A stretch of DNA of 64,000 nt, from NCBI RefSeq assembly GCF_020531915.1, contig NZ_JAJAVG010000008.1:248001-312000 (forward strand), given 5' to 3'. Below the pieces are notes generated by a model. That model was given only the letters and a program-made list of their open reading frames with translations. It was not told where the DNA came from and searched no databases. A program made the position numbers and the translations under genes. The DNA comes from Methylovorus mays (GTDB lineage: Bacteria > Pseudomonadota > Gammaproteobacteria > Burkholderiales > Methylophilaceae). Shown here piece by piece: positions 18,516 through 27,087 of this stretch (within the stretch, counting starts at the first letter, position 1; the number at the start of each line of letters is the position of its first letter).

Positions 18516-20021
18516 TTAGAAATCATATTGCGCGCGCATGATCAGGGCCTTCTCCTGGTCATCGGTCTTGCCTGCCACCGTAATCGGCGTGTCGAAATCG
18601 GTCCGGATGTAGTTAAGCATGATGCGGGCATTGGGCGTCATGATCCATTTGACGCCTGCGGTCCAGGCATCCGCCTTTGCGGTATAAGCTGTTCCGGCAT
18701 TGGCAGTGGGCAACATGCTTTCAAAGTCGGAAGCATCAAATTGGCTGTACCGCAGACCTAACTCCCAGGCACCCCAGCCACTCTTGCCCATGGCCATGTT
18801 GTTCTTGGGTTTCATGCGTCCAAACACGCCACTTTTATAACTATCCGCATATGCCTCACCCGTCAGCATCCAGTTAACATTCACATACCAGGCGTTGATG
18901 TCATTGTCATAGCGCTGACCCGAGCGATCCCCCTTGTAGTTGGTGGAAATATATTCGGACTGAATCTTTACAGGGCCATAGGCAAGCGCGGTTTCAACCC
19001 CCTGACGCCGACGATCAGCATCTGCATTTTGCAGTCCAGCCACATTAAAGAAAGATACCCCATTCGCTTCTGTCGCTTGCGATATGCCAGTAGCACTTGC
19101 AGATGAATAGGCGACACTGCCGTCACTGTAGGAACCACCCACATGAATAACAGCATTTTCAATATTCATGAGTTTTGCCAGATTGGCATTAACGCGGAAA
19201 CCGACATCCTTGGTATTGTCTACCTTGGTAATGACACCTCCTGTTGTGGAAGAGTTATTGAGTTCATCATTATTTTGGCCAGTGCCGTTAATCACATAAG
19301 CGTTGTAGTTAAGCCATGGCAGAGGGTCGCCAAACACCATAACGCCTCGGTCATACGTGGAGTTGAACGCCGCCCCATTGTTAGTCGCCAATGAAAGCTC
19401 AGTAAAATCGGTAAAGTTGGTGCCATAGGCACGCTCGAGCCCGAAGAAGGGTTTGAACTGCCCAATACGAATTCTGGCCTGCTTCCACCAATTAATATCC
19501 AGATAGCCATAGGTAAGCGCAGTTGTTCCGCGCGAGCCATCTGTGGCATTGGCATATTCGCCTTCGATGCGCACCGCGTAATCCTTCAGGAAGGTAAACG
19601 TACCGCCAAACCGGGCACGGCGTATATTGAAGGTATCGGTCCGCCAATCGCTGTCGGCATAATCCCGATAGTCCGCCTGAACCCGCCCATTGATCTGCAA
19701 TTTCCAGTTGCCACTACCATCATCAAACACCAGGCCATCCTTGAAAGCCGCATAGACGGGGCTGCCCTCGCTCTTGCCTTTTTCTTCAGTTTTGGCGATT
19801 TTGGATTGGCTGATCTGATTTTCAATGCCGACCAGCTCTTTCGTGAGCATCTCAATTTGCTTGTCTTGCTCAGCGCGTTGCTGCTGCATTTGCTGCATCA
19901 TCTGTTCAAGCTGGCGAATGCGGGTTTCCGGATCCACCTCAGCCGCCATTAGCCCAGGGGCAAGTGTGGAGAAAAGACTGGCTACCATGAAAGAAATCGT
20001 GCTTCGTTTGTACGTTTGCAT
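18516..20021 (-). CDS. OprP/OprO-family outer-membrane porin in the mod operon
   Basis: 501 residues. Signal peptide ending GLMAAE, then a coiled coil of about 45 residues rich in Gln (RQLEQMMQQMQQQRAEQ), then a beta-barrel starting at WKLQINGRVQADYRDY and finishing with the aromatic C-terminus MRAQYDF. This is the phosphate-selective porin O/P pattern. Its place directly before modA, 21 bp away, and a predicted ModE box upstream point to outer-membrane passage of molybdate rather than phosphate; that substrate is inferred. Confidence 0.87.
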   Translation of the reverse strand: MQTYKRSTISFMVASLFSTLAPGLMAAEVDPETRIRQLEQMMQQMQQQRAEQDKQIEMLTKELVGIENQISQSKIAKTEEKGKSEGSPVYAAFKDGLVFDDGSGNWKLQINGRVQADYRDYADSDWRTDTFNIRRARFGGTFTFLKDYAVRIEGEYANATDGSRGTTALTYGYLDINWWKQARIRIGQFKPFFGLERAYGTNFTDFTELSLATNNGAAFNSTYDRGVMVFGDPLPWLNYNAYVINGTGQNNDELNNSSTTGGVITKVDNTKDVGFRVNANLAKLMNIENAVIHVGGSYSDGSVAYSSASATGISQATEANGVSFFNVAGLQNADADRRRQGVETALAYGPVKIQSEYISTNYKGDRSGQRYDNDINAWYVNVNWMLTGEAYADSYKSGVFGRMKPKNNMAMGKSGWGAWELGLRYSQFDASDFESMLPTANAGTAYTAKADAWTAGVKWIMTPNARIMLNYIRTDFDTPITVAGKTDDQEKALIMRAQYDF

Positions 20022-20073
20022 GTGAACTCTCCCTGAATGTATTTATAAGAAATTAGGTACAGCATAATACTAC

Positions 20074-20097
20074 CGCTATTTCCATTCGGGAATAGCG
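20074..20097. promoter_or_regulatory. Predicted ModE operator
   Basis: CGCTATTTCC (20074-20083) and GGGAATAGCG (20088-20097) form an inverted repeat with one mismatch and a 4-nt spacer. CGCTAT...ATAGCG outer halves match those of known ModE boxes. It lies 53 bp upstream of the porin start, a fitting place to repress the porin-modABC transcript when molybdate is plentiful. Not proven. Confidence 0.6.
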
Positions 20098-20150
20098 ATT
20101 CGTATTGGAACAGCACATCGACTACCGCAGACTAGCTTGTTACCCTCTAC

Positions 20151-20486
20151 TTAAACGGCAAAATCCATGAGTTGCTGCAATTCAACAGCCGCCGCCAGCT
20201 CGCTTTTTCGCACCAGCTCTTCATAGCATCGAAGAATATGAAAACCGAATTCCGTGACTTTGGCGCCGCCGCCATTCGCCCCACCCATGGCGGTTTCCAC
20301 CAGCGGTAAGCGATAGCAGGCATTCATGGCATCTACTAGCTGCCAGGCACGGCGATACGACATTTTCATCGCCTTGGCCGCGCCCGAGATGGAGCCGGTT
20401 GCTTCAATAGCACGCAGCAAATCCGCCTTGCCTGGGCCCATGGCAGTGACCTTGCCGTGGGAAATTCGGATTTTTAATATCGGCAT
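20151..20486 (-). CDS. modE: Short ModE-type winged-helix regulator
   Basis: 111 residues from the ATG at 20486, with GGAG 9 bp upstream. Only the LysR-like winged-helix domain of ModE is present: DLLRAIEATGSISGAAKAM then SYRRAWQLVDAMN, and the wing GGANGGGAKVTEFG. The molybdate-binding Mop domains of E. coli ModE are missing, as in many single-domain family members. It sits between the mod operon and moaA and probably controls both; sensing of molybdate must be indirect or use another site. Confidence 0.88.
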   Translation of the reverse strand: MPILKIRISHGKVTAMGPGKADLLRAIEATGSISGAAKAMKMSYRRAWQLVDAMNACYRLPLVETAMGGANGGGAKVTEFGFHILRCYEELVRKSELAAAVELQQLMDFAV

Positions 20487-20515
20487 AGGCGCGATCTCCA
20501 ATTTTTGCGTTTAGT

Positions 20516-20531
20516 CATTATGAGCATAATG
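20516..20531. promoter_or_regulatory. Perfect palindrome between modE and moaA
   Basis: CATTATG-AG-CATAATG, 7-bp arms and a 2-nt spacer, 30 bp upstream of the modE start and 115 bp upstream of moaA. Placement suggests an operator for the divergent pair. It does not resemble the predicted ModE box at 20074, so another regulator or chance is possible. Confidence 0.4.
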
Positions 20532-20646
20532 TCAAATTCGTGGTCCAACATCATAGCCCCCAGTGCCGCATTGCGTCGTTTGGCATTGTGCCGCCGGGGG
20601 TAAAGTCTTAAAATTCAAGGTCTCGCGCAAAGGCACTGGCATTTTA

Positions 20647-21657
20647 ATGGGTAAACAGCTGCAAATTCCGGACGCATTGATAGACCAGTTTGGTCGCAAG
20701 GTGGACTATATACGCCTGTCGATCACGGATCGCTGTGATTTCCGCTGCGTCTACTGCATGGCAGAAGACATGACCTTTCTGCCTCGCGATGAAGTACTGA
20801 GTCTGGAAGAATGTGCCCGCCTGGTCAAAATTTTTGTGCAGATGGGGGTGAGCAAGGTGCGCATTACCGGCGGCGAGCCGCTGGTGCGTAAAAATGCCCA
20901 ATGGCTGTTTGAAGAAATTGGCCATCTGCCGGGATTGAAAGAACTGGTAGTAACAACCAATGGTTCACAACTGGAACATCAGGCTGCCGCATTGCGCCAG
21001 GCGGGTGTCAAACGCATCAACATCAGTGTGGATAGCCTGAATGCTGACCGTTTTCGCCAGATCACCCGTGTCGGCGACCTGAACAAAGTACTGCGAGGCA
21101 TTCAGGCAGCGAAGGACGCCAGATTCGACAACATCAAACTCAACAGTGTCATCATGCGCGGCGTCAACGATGATGAAGCCCTTGATCTGTTGCGCTTTGC
21201 CATTGACCAACAGATTGATATTTCCTACATCGAAGAGATGCCTCTGGGCGCGGTGGATCATGCGCGCGGCGATACCTATGTGAGCAATGCCGAAACCTTG
21301 AAGCGGCTGCAGCAGCACTACTCCATGATCAGCAGCACCGAAAGCACCGGCGGCCCGGCACGTTACTGGCGCATTCCCGGCACGGCAACGCGTGTGGGGT
21401 TCATTTCGCCCCACAGCCATAATTTCTGTGAGTCCTGTAACCGGGTGCGCATTACCTGCAAGGGCGAACTTTACCTGTGCTTGGGGCAAGATCATATGGT
21501 GGAACTGATGCCCTTGTTACGCGAGCATCCGCACGATGACCAGCCAGTGGTGGATGCGATTGTGAATAGCATGCAGATCAAACCTAAGGGCCATGACTTT
21601 GATCTGGCACGCGCACAACCTGCCGTTGTGCGTTTTATGTCGGTCACTGGCGGCTAA
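20647..21657 (+). CDS. moaA: GTP 3',8-cyclase MoaA
   Basis: 336 residues from ATG 20647, matching the family N-terminus; the frame is open further upstream but that stretch is unlike MoaA. Radical SAM enzyme for the first step of molybdenum cofactor synthesis. First iron-sulfur cluster motif CDFRCVYC near 36-43, SAM-binding TGGEP, and the second cluster CESCNRVRITCKGELYLC near the C-terminus. Ends in the family's Gly-Gly tail (TGG). First gene of moaA-mobA-mobB-moeA; moaC, moaD, moaE and mogA are not in view. Confidence 0.96.
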   Translation: MGKQLQIPDALIDQFGRKVDYIRLSITDRCDFRCVYCMAEDMTFLPRDEVLSLEECARLVKIFVQMGVSKVRITGGEPLVRKNAQWLFEEIGHLPGLKELVVTTNGSQLEHQAAALRQAGVKRINISVDSLNADRFRQITRVGDLNKVLRGIQAAKDARFDNIKLNSVIMRGVNDDEALDLLRFAIDQQIDISYIEEMPLGAVDHARGDTYVSNAETLKRLQQHYSMISSTESTGGPARYWRIPGTATRVGFISPHSHNFCESCNRVRITCKGELYLCLGQDHMVELMPLLREHPHDDQPVVDAIVNSMQIKPKGHDFDLARAQPAVVRFMSVTGG

Positions 21658-21706
21658 GCGCCAACCGGCTTTTATCTGACGAATAACTAAACAGGGAAAC
21701 TTAATT

Positions 21707-22285
21707 ATGTCCATTACCGCAGTTGTACTGGCCGGGGGCAAAGGTCGTCGCATGGGTGGTGTCGACAAAGGCATGGTCGAATTTCTCGGCAAGCCGATGG
21801 TGGCGCACGTCATTGAGCGCCTCCGTTCGCAAACACCGGAGATTCTGATCAATGCCAACCGCGAAATTGAGCGCTATGCCGCCTTCGGTTTCCCCGTGAT
21901 TCAGGATGACATTCCAGACTATGCCGGCCCGCTGGCAGGCTTGCACAAGGCCATGACCACTACCGAATCCGCCTACATTCTCACCGTGCCTTGCGATGCA
22001 CCGCTGCTGCCGCGCAATCTGCTGGCCAAGCTGATGGATAGCATGATGGCGCATGATGCCGATATTGCCATCGCCAAAACCGGCATGCAGGCGCATCCGG
22101 TGATCAGCCTCTGTCGTCGCGCCCTGTTGCCCAGCCTGACAAAATACCTGCAAGAAGGCGGTCGCAAGGTGGATACCTGGCAGCAAGGCCACGAAGTCGT
22201 GGAAGTCCAGTTCAGCCAGCATCCGCTGGCATTCAGCAACATCAATACCAGCGACGAACTGATCTCTCTCGAACAGGCCGCCTGA
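21707..22285 (+). CDS. mobA: Molybdenum cofactor guanylyltransferase MobA
   Basis: 192 residues. Nucleotidyltransferase signature LAGGKGRRMGGVDKG at residues 8-22, then PDYAGPLAGL and the metal-binding PCDAP. Joins GMP to molybdopterin to give the bis-MGD form used by DMSO-reductase-family enzymes such as nitrate reductase and formate dehydrogenase. mobB follows after 3 bp. Confidence 0.96.
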   Translation: MSITAVVLAGGKGRRMGGVDKGMVEFLGKPMVAHVIERLRSQTPEILINANREIERYAAFGFPVIQDDIPDYAGPLAGLHKAMTTTESAYILTVPCDAPLLPRNLLAKLMDSMMAHDADIAIAKTGMQAHPVISLCRRALLPSLTKYLQEGGRKVDTWQQGHEVVEVQFSQHPLAFSNINTSDELISLEQAA

Positions 22286-22288
22286 ACG

Positions 22289-22834
22289 ATGCCCAATGTC
22301 GCCGCCCATCACCAGCGCCCCAGACTTCTCGGCTTTTGCGCACAGGCGAGCGGCAGCGGCAAGACCACTCTGCTCACCGCCCTTATCCCGGTGCTGATCG
22401 CACGCGGTTTGCGCATTTCCGTCATCAAGCATGCGCATCATCAGTTTGATATCGACCACCCCGGCAAGGATAGCTATCGCTTGCGCGAAGCTGGCGCCGT
22501 GCAAACGCTGGTCGGCTCCAGCCGTCGCTGGGCATTGATCACTGAGCTGGAGCGTAGCGGCAAACCGGAGCCCGAACTCTTTGACTTGGTCGATCATATT
22601 GATCCCACCATGTGCGACCTCGTGCTTGTCGAGGGCTTCAAGCTGGCGAATATCCCCAAGATTGAAATTCACCGCCCCTCTCTCGGCCATCCATTGCTGG
22701 CGGATCAGGATCACAGCATTATTGCCATTGCTAGCGATGTGCCTTTTGAACACACACTGCGCGTGCTTGACCTCAATCAACCCGCCGACATTGCCGACTA
22801 CATCCGTCTGTGGCTATCGACCACCCCTCATTAA
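22289..22834 (+). CDS. mobB: Molybdopterin-guanine dinucleotide biosynthesis adaptor MobB
   Basis: 181 residues. P-loop ASGSGKTTLL near residue 20, then the family stretch ISVIKHAHHQFDIDHPGKDSYR and DLVLVEGFK. GTP-binding protein that supports MobA. It starts 3 bp after mobA. Confidence 0.95.
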   Translation: MPNVAAHHQRPRLLGFCAQASGSGKTTLLTALIPVLIARGLRISVIKHAHHQFDIDHPGKDSYRLREAGAVQTLVGSSRRWALITELERSGKPEPELFDLVDHIDPTMCDLVLVEGFKLANIPKIEIHRPSLGHPLLADQDHSIIAIASDVPFEHTLRVLDLNQPADIADYIRLWLSTTPH

Positions 22835-22857
22835 TTTCACCTTAGCGTCCATCCACG

Positions 22858-24138
22858 ATGTCCGAAAAACCCCTCGCAGACCTTGCCCGTAGCCCCAGCT
22901 GTGCTGACGACTATGATCCCAACTCCATGTCGGTTGAAAAGGCGCGCGACTATATCAAGCGCTACCTCAGCCCGGTGAGCGAAACAGAAACCCTGCCCGT
23001 ACGGGAAAGCCTGGGCCGCATTCTGGCAGCGAGCATCATCTCGCCAGCCAATGTTCCCAATCACGACAATTCCGCCATGGATGGCTATGCCGTACGCACG
23101 GCCGATAGCCAGGAAAATGGCGAAACCCGCCTCAAGATTGTTGGCACTGCCTATGCCGGCCAGCCTTGGGCAGGCAGCCTGGAAGCGGGGGAATGTGTCC
23201 GCATCATGACCGGCGCGGTGATCCCGGCAGGCGCTGACGCCGTGATCATGCAAGAACGCGTGGTGCAGGAAGGCGACACCATGCGGCATGCAGAACAACC
23301 CCGGGCCGGCAGCAATATTCGTCGCGCCGGCGAAGACCTCCGCGAAGGAGAAATCGTGCTACCCCAAGGGCATTTGATGCACAGCGCCGACCTGGGCCTG
23401 ATAGCCTCGCTAGGCATTGGCGAGGTAAGTGCCTATCGCCGTCTCAAAGTCGCCTTCTTCTCCACTGGCGACGAGCTGGCCAGTGTCGGACAAGCCTTGC
23501 AGGCAGGACAAATATACGACAGTAATCGCTACACCCTGCATGGCATGTTGACGCGTATGGGGGTCGAGATCATGGACCTTGGTGCAATCAAGGATGATCC
23601 GCAGGTGCTGGAGCAGGTGCTGACCCAGGCTGCGAATGAGGCCGATGTGGTCATTACCAGCGGCGGCGTCTCCGTGGGCGAAGCCGACTACATGAAACAG
23701 CTGCTGCAAAAGCTGGGTTCCGTGCTGTTCTGGAAAATTGCCATGAAACCCGGTCGGCCGCTTGCCTACGGCAAAATAGGCGCAGCGCATTATTTCGGCC
23801 TGCCCGGCAATCCGGTCGCCGTCATGGTGACCTTTTACCAGTTTGTGCGCGAAGCCCTGCTGGTCATGATGGGGCAGGCTTCACCGCCGCCTTTGCCCAT
23901 GTTGCAGGCAATCTGCGTGGAGGAGATACGCAAAGCCAAAGGCCGCACCGAATTTCAGCGGGGCATTTTATTTGCCGATGAAGATGGTACATGGAAAGTC
24001 AAAACCACTGGCGCGCAAGGCTCAGGCATGCTGAGCTCCATGTCGCGTGCCAATTGCTTTATTGTGCTGGATGAAGACACGGGCAGCCTGCCAGCGCATC
24101 AGCTGGTCAGGGTGCAGTTGCTGGAAGGCATTATTTAA
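22858..24138 (+). CDS. moeA: Molybdopterin molybdenumtransferase MoeA
   Basis: 426 residues, near the usual 410. Inserts molybdate into adenylylated molybdopterin. Recognisable segments: NHDNSAMDGYAV near 62-73, MTGAVIPAGADAV, FFSTGDEL, TSGGVSVGEADY, KPGRPLAYG and LPGNPVAVM. An N-terminal extension of about 20 residues precedes the usual start. End of the moaA-moeA operon; a small inverted repeat follows. Confidence 0.97.
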   Translation: MSEKPLADLARSPSCADDYDPNSMSVEKARDYIKRYLSPVSETETLPVRESLGRILAASIISPANVPNHDNSAMDGYAVRTADSQENGETRLKIVGTAYAGQPWAGSLEAGECVRIMTGAVIPAGADAVIMQERVVQEGDTMRHAEQPRAGSNIRRAGEDLREGEIVLPQGHLMHSADLGLIASLGIGEVSAYRRLKVAFFSTGDELASVGQALQAGQIYDSNRYTLHGMLTRMGVEIMDLGAIKDDPQVLEQVLTQAANEADVVITSGGVSVGEADYMKQLLQKLGSVLFWKIAMKPGRPLAYGKIGAAHYFGLPGNPVAVMVTFYQFVREALLVMMGQASPPPLPMLQAICVEEIRKAKGRTEFQRGILFADEDGTWKVKTTGAQGSGMLSSMSRANCFIVLDEDTGSLPAHQLVRVQLLEGII

Positions 24139-24152
24139 ATATCAACTACCGA

Positions 24153-24175
24153 GCTGGCCTATCTCACAGGCCAGC
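24153..24175. terminator. Inverted repeat between convergent moeA and VOC gene
   Basis: GCTGGCCT / AGGCCAGC perfect 8-bp stem with a 7-nt loop. It has no T-run, so termination would be weak or Rho-assisted. Confidence 0.5.
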
Positions 24176-24180
24176 CCGCA

Positions 24181-24564
24181 TCAACTCTCGTCGAAGTTAA
24201 ATTCCACGCCATTACCAAATGGATCCTTGAAAAATATCTGCCTGACGTTGGTCGCCTTGACAACCCGGCTGCCAAACTGGACGCCATGCGCCTGCAAGTG
24301 CTGTTCCATGGCGGCGTAATCCGTGCAGGTGAAAGCCACATGATCAAACGTGGTTTGCACATTCAGTGCCGGTTGCACGCCCTCCTTCACCTCTGACAAA
24401 TGCAGCACATCGTTGGCACCAGCATATAACCAGTAACCAAAGCTGCTGAGTCCAGGACGCTCACCCAGGGTCAAACCCACCACTTTCGTATAAAAATCGA
24501 GCAACACCGCCATCTGCTCACGCGTCGCCCGCAAGTTGTAATGATTAAATCCGGTAACGGCCAC
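24181..24564 (-). CDS. VOC (glyoxalase/bleomycin-resistance) superfamily protein
   Basis: 127 residues from a GTG at 24564 with AAAAGGA 6 bp upstream; this start removes an unlikely N-terminal extension. Two beta-alpha-beta-beta-beta units: FNHYNLRA...FYTKVVGLTLGERP and FDHVAFTC...RQIFFKDPFGNGVEF. Metal-ligand candidates His at residue 7, His in DHVAFT, and Glu in GVEFNFD are in the usual positions. The substrate is unknown; glyoxalase, dioxygenase or resistance-protein roles are all possible. Confidence 0.85.
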   Translation of the reverse strand: MAVTGFNHYNLRATREQMAVLLDFYTKVVGLTLGERPGLSSFGYWLYAGANDVLHLSEVKEGVQPALNVQTTFDHVAFTCTDYAAMEQHLQAHGVQFGSRVVKATNVRQIFFKDPFGNGVEFNFDES

Positions 24565-24747
24565 AAGATGTCCTTTTCTCTGGGTCAGGCTGAATATTCT
24601 ACACCTGCCGCCCCACACCACGACCTCAACGTAATGGCATATTCCACTGTGAATCACAACGCATATTCATGATTATCCTGATGCGCCAAGGCCTCCAAAT
24701 GTACTATCCTCCGGCCATTATAAAAATTAACTCATCAAGGGAGCATC

Positions 24748-26862
24748 ATGTTCATCAGAAAAACCCTGCCATACGCCGTCTTGAGCGCATGCGCTTTTGC
24801 CCAACCTGGCATGGCCGCAGAGACCACCGACACTGGTCACGAAGAGCGCATTTCCATCCTGGCACCCATCGTAGTCACCGCCACGCGTCAGGCGCAGGAC
24901 AGCTTTGACCTGCCCGTGGCTATCGATGTGGTGGAAAAGGAAAACATCCAGGACGGTCAAGCCCGCATGACACTGTCAGAAAGCCTGATCCGCGTCCCCG
25001 GCATTACCGCCCAGAACCGCACGCAGATGGCACAAGACCCGCAAATCTCCACCCGTGGCTTTGGCGCTCGCTCAGCGTTTGGGGTGCGTGGCGTGCGGGT
25101 ATATGTTGATGGCATCCCGCTGACCATGCCGGATGGACAGGGTCAGCCAGGCAATGTCGATCTTGATATTGTGCAAAATGTTGAAGTATTGCGCGGGCCA
25201 TTCTCAGCCCTGTATGGCAATTCCTCTGGCGGCGTGATTCAGATGCTGACCGAAGACGCGGCTAAAACGCCAGAAGTCTCAGCAGGCGTCGTGTTTGGCA
25301 GTTATGGCACCAGTAAGGAGAGCGTACGTGCATCCGGCACCTCGGAAGGTATCGAGTATCTGGTCAATTACTCAAATTACGAATCTGATGGCTATCGTGA
25401 CCACAGCGCCAGCAGTAAGAAACAAGGCACTGCCAAATTCAAGATCAACCTGAATGAAGACACCAAGCTGACAACGCTGGTCAACTGGTTTGATCAGGAT
25501 GCCCAGGATCCAGGTGGTTTACCCCGGGTAGCCACTGCCACCGATCCTTCTGCGTTTAATGATCCGAAAAGTGTCAGCACGGCGACACTACGTTCCAATA
25601 CCCGTGTTTCGCGCACCAACACGCAAGTAGGGTTCAATCTGGAACACACGATCAACCCCAACAACTCGATTAACCTCATCAACTATGTCGGCACCCGCGA
25701 GAATCTTCAATATCTCGCTCTTGGCAGCACGGGCGCAGGCCGTGCCAGTGCCATCTCTCGTGAATTTTGGGGAACCGAGCTGCGCTGGAACAACCAGGGG
25801 ATGCTGCTGAATAAGCCTTACACTCTGAGCGCCGGCCTGGTTTACGGCAAGATGAATGATGATCGTACGGACACGCCCACCACCAATGGTGATAAAAGTG
25901 CCGCAGCCACCCGTAACGAAAAAAATATCGCCTCCAACTCTGACCAATATCTGCAAGGCAAATGGTCTGTCCTCGACAGTCTTGATCTGCATGCGGGCTT
26001 GCGCAGAACCAAAGTTTCGCTGGAAGTTGATGATAAATTCATCACCGCAAGCAATCCAGACAACAGCGGCAACCTCACCTATGAGAAAACCACCCCTGTC
26101 ATCGGTGCCGTATGGAAAGCCACGCCCCTGCTGAATTTCTACGCCAACTATGGCAAGGGGTTCGAGACGCCAACATTCATTGAGGTGGCCTACCTGACCA
26201 GCAGTATCAACAGCACGCCAAACTTCAACTTGAAGCCCAGCACCAGCAAAAATTTTGAAATCGGTACCAAGGCGCTTATCTCGGATAATACCCAGTTGAA
26301 CGCTACGTTCTTCAAAACCCTCACGGATGACGAAATCATTGCGTTAACAACCGGAACCTTCGCAACCTATACCAATGCGGCAAAAACAAAGCGCAATGGG
26401 GCTGAGGTGTCCGTACAGACCAATCTGCCACACAACATTTCCCTGTATGGGGCCTACACTTTGCTGAATGCCAAATTTGACTCTGATTACGTCGGCAACC
26501 TCGGTCTGGTAAATGCAGGCAATACCATTCCGGGGACTTACCACACGCAGATATACGCCGAAGCCGCATGGAAACATGTGGAATCTGGCTTCCGTACCGC
26601 ATTCGAAGCCCGCCACAACAGCAAGGCTTACGTTAACGATACCAATACCGATAGCGCGCCTTCGTATACCATCTTCAATGTACGCGCAGGCTTTGAGCAG
26701 CAACTCAAGAGCTGGCGCTTCAGCGAATTTGTCCGCGTCGAGAATATTTTCGACAAAGACTACATTGGTTCGGTCCGGGTGAATGATGGCAATAGCCGTT
26801 TCTTTGAACCGGCGGCAGGCCGTAACTGGCTGCTGGGTCTGAACGCCAATTACCGTTTCTAA
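24748..26862 (+). CDS. TonB-dependent outer-membrane receptor
   Basis: 704 residues. Signal peptide ending PGMAAE, TonB box in ILAPIVVTATR (about 31-41), plug domain with VEVLRGPFSALYGNSSGGVIQ, then a barrel that ends in WLLGLNANYRF with the aromatic terminus. AAGGGAG lies 7 bp upstream of ATG. It most resembles FecA/ferric-siderophore-type receptors by eye, but the ligand cannot be named; in a methylotroph, a metal-chelate or lanthanophore receptor should be considered. A terminator follows. Confidence 0.92.
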   Translation: MFIRKTLPYAVLSACAFAQPGMAAETTDTGHEERISILAPIVVTATRQAQDSFDLPVAIDVVEKENIQDGQARMTLSESLIRVPGITAQNRTQMAQDPQISTRGFGARSAFGVRGVRVYVDGIPLTMPDGQGQPGNVDLDIVQNVEVLRGPFSALYGNSSGGVIQMLTEDAAKTPEVSAGVVFGSYGTSKESVRASGTSEGIEYLVNYSNYESDGYRDHSASSKKQGTAKFKINLNEDTKLTTLVNWFDQDAQDPGGLPRVATATDPSAFNDPKSVSTATLRSNTRVSRTNTQVGFNLEHTINPNNSINLINYVGTRENLQYLALGSTGAGRASAISREFWGTELRWNNQGMLLNKPYTLSAGLVYGKMNDDRTDTPTTNGDKSAAATRNEKNIASNSDQYLQGKWSVLDSLDLHAGLRRTKVSLEVDDKFITASNPDNSGNLTYEKTTPVIGAVWKATPLLNFYANYGKGFETPTFIEVAYLTSSINSTPNFNLKPSTSKNFEIGTKALISDNTQLNATFFKTLTDDEIIALTTGTFATYTNAAKTKRNGAEVSVQTNLPHNISLYGAYTLLNAKFDSDYVGNLGLVNAGNTIPGTYHTQIYAEAAWKHVESGFRTAFEARHNSKAYVNDTNTDSAPSYTIFNVRAGFEQQLKSWRFSEFVRVENIFDKDYIGSVRVNDGNSRFFEPAAGRNWLLGLNANYRF

Positions 26863-26934
26863 ATGGCGGTAAAACGACTGGGCTGGCTTAAGTAACTTCA
26901 GTCACAGACGCCATCTGGTAAAGTCGGCTAAGCT

Positions 26935-26980
26935 TCAAGGCATCTCTATCATCGTATAGTGATGCCTTGATGTTTTTTCA
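26935..26980 (+). terminator. Intrinsic terminator after the TonB-dependent receptor
   Basis: TCAAGGCATC / GATGCCTTGA perfect 10-bp stem with an inner CTAT/ATAG pairing, followed by TGTTTTTTC; 72 bp after the receptor stop. Confidence 0.88.
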
Positions 26981-27087
26981 GGGTTGATACACGCAAAAAC
27001 GATGCAAGCGCAGCTACCGAATGTCATCATCATTCTTATGTCTAAGCGCTATCTATTATAAAAACAGTGTTCTAAGGAGAAGAGGCC

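Noticed and set aside
20563-20646. N-terminal extension of moaA
   Set aside because: Open frame but unlike MoaA; the family start fits ATG 20647. I also looked for a molybdenum-cofactor riboswitch here and could not support one.
21701-22780. Minus-strand open frame opposite mobA and mobB
   Set aside because: Spans two well-supported genes on the plus strand and has no recognisable motifs.
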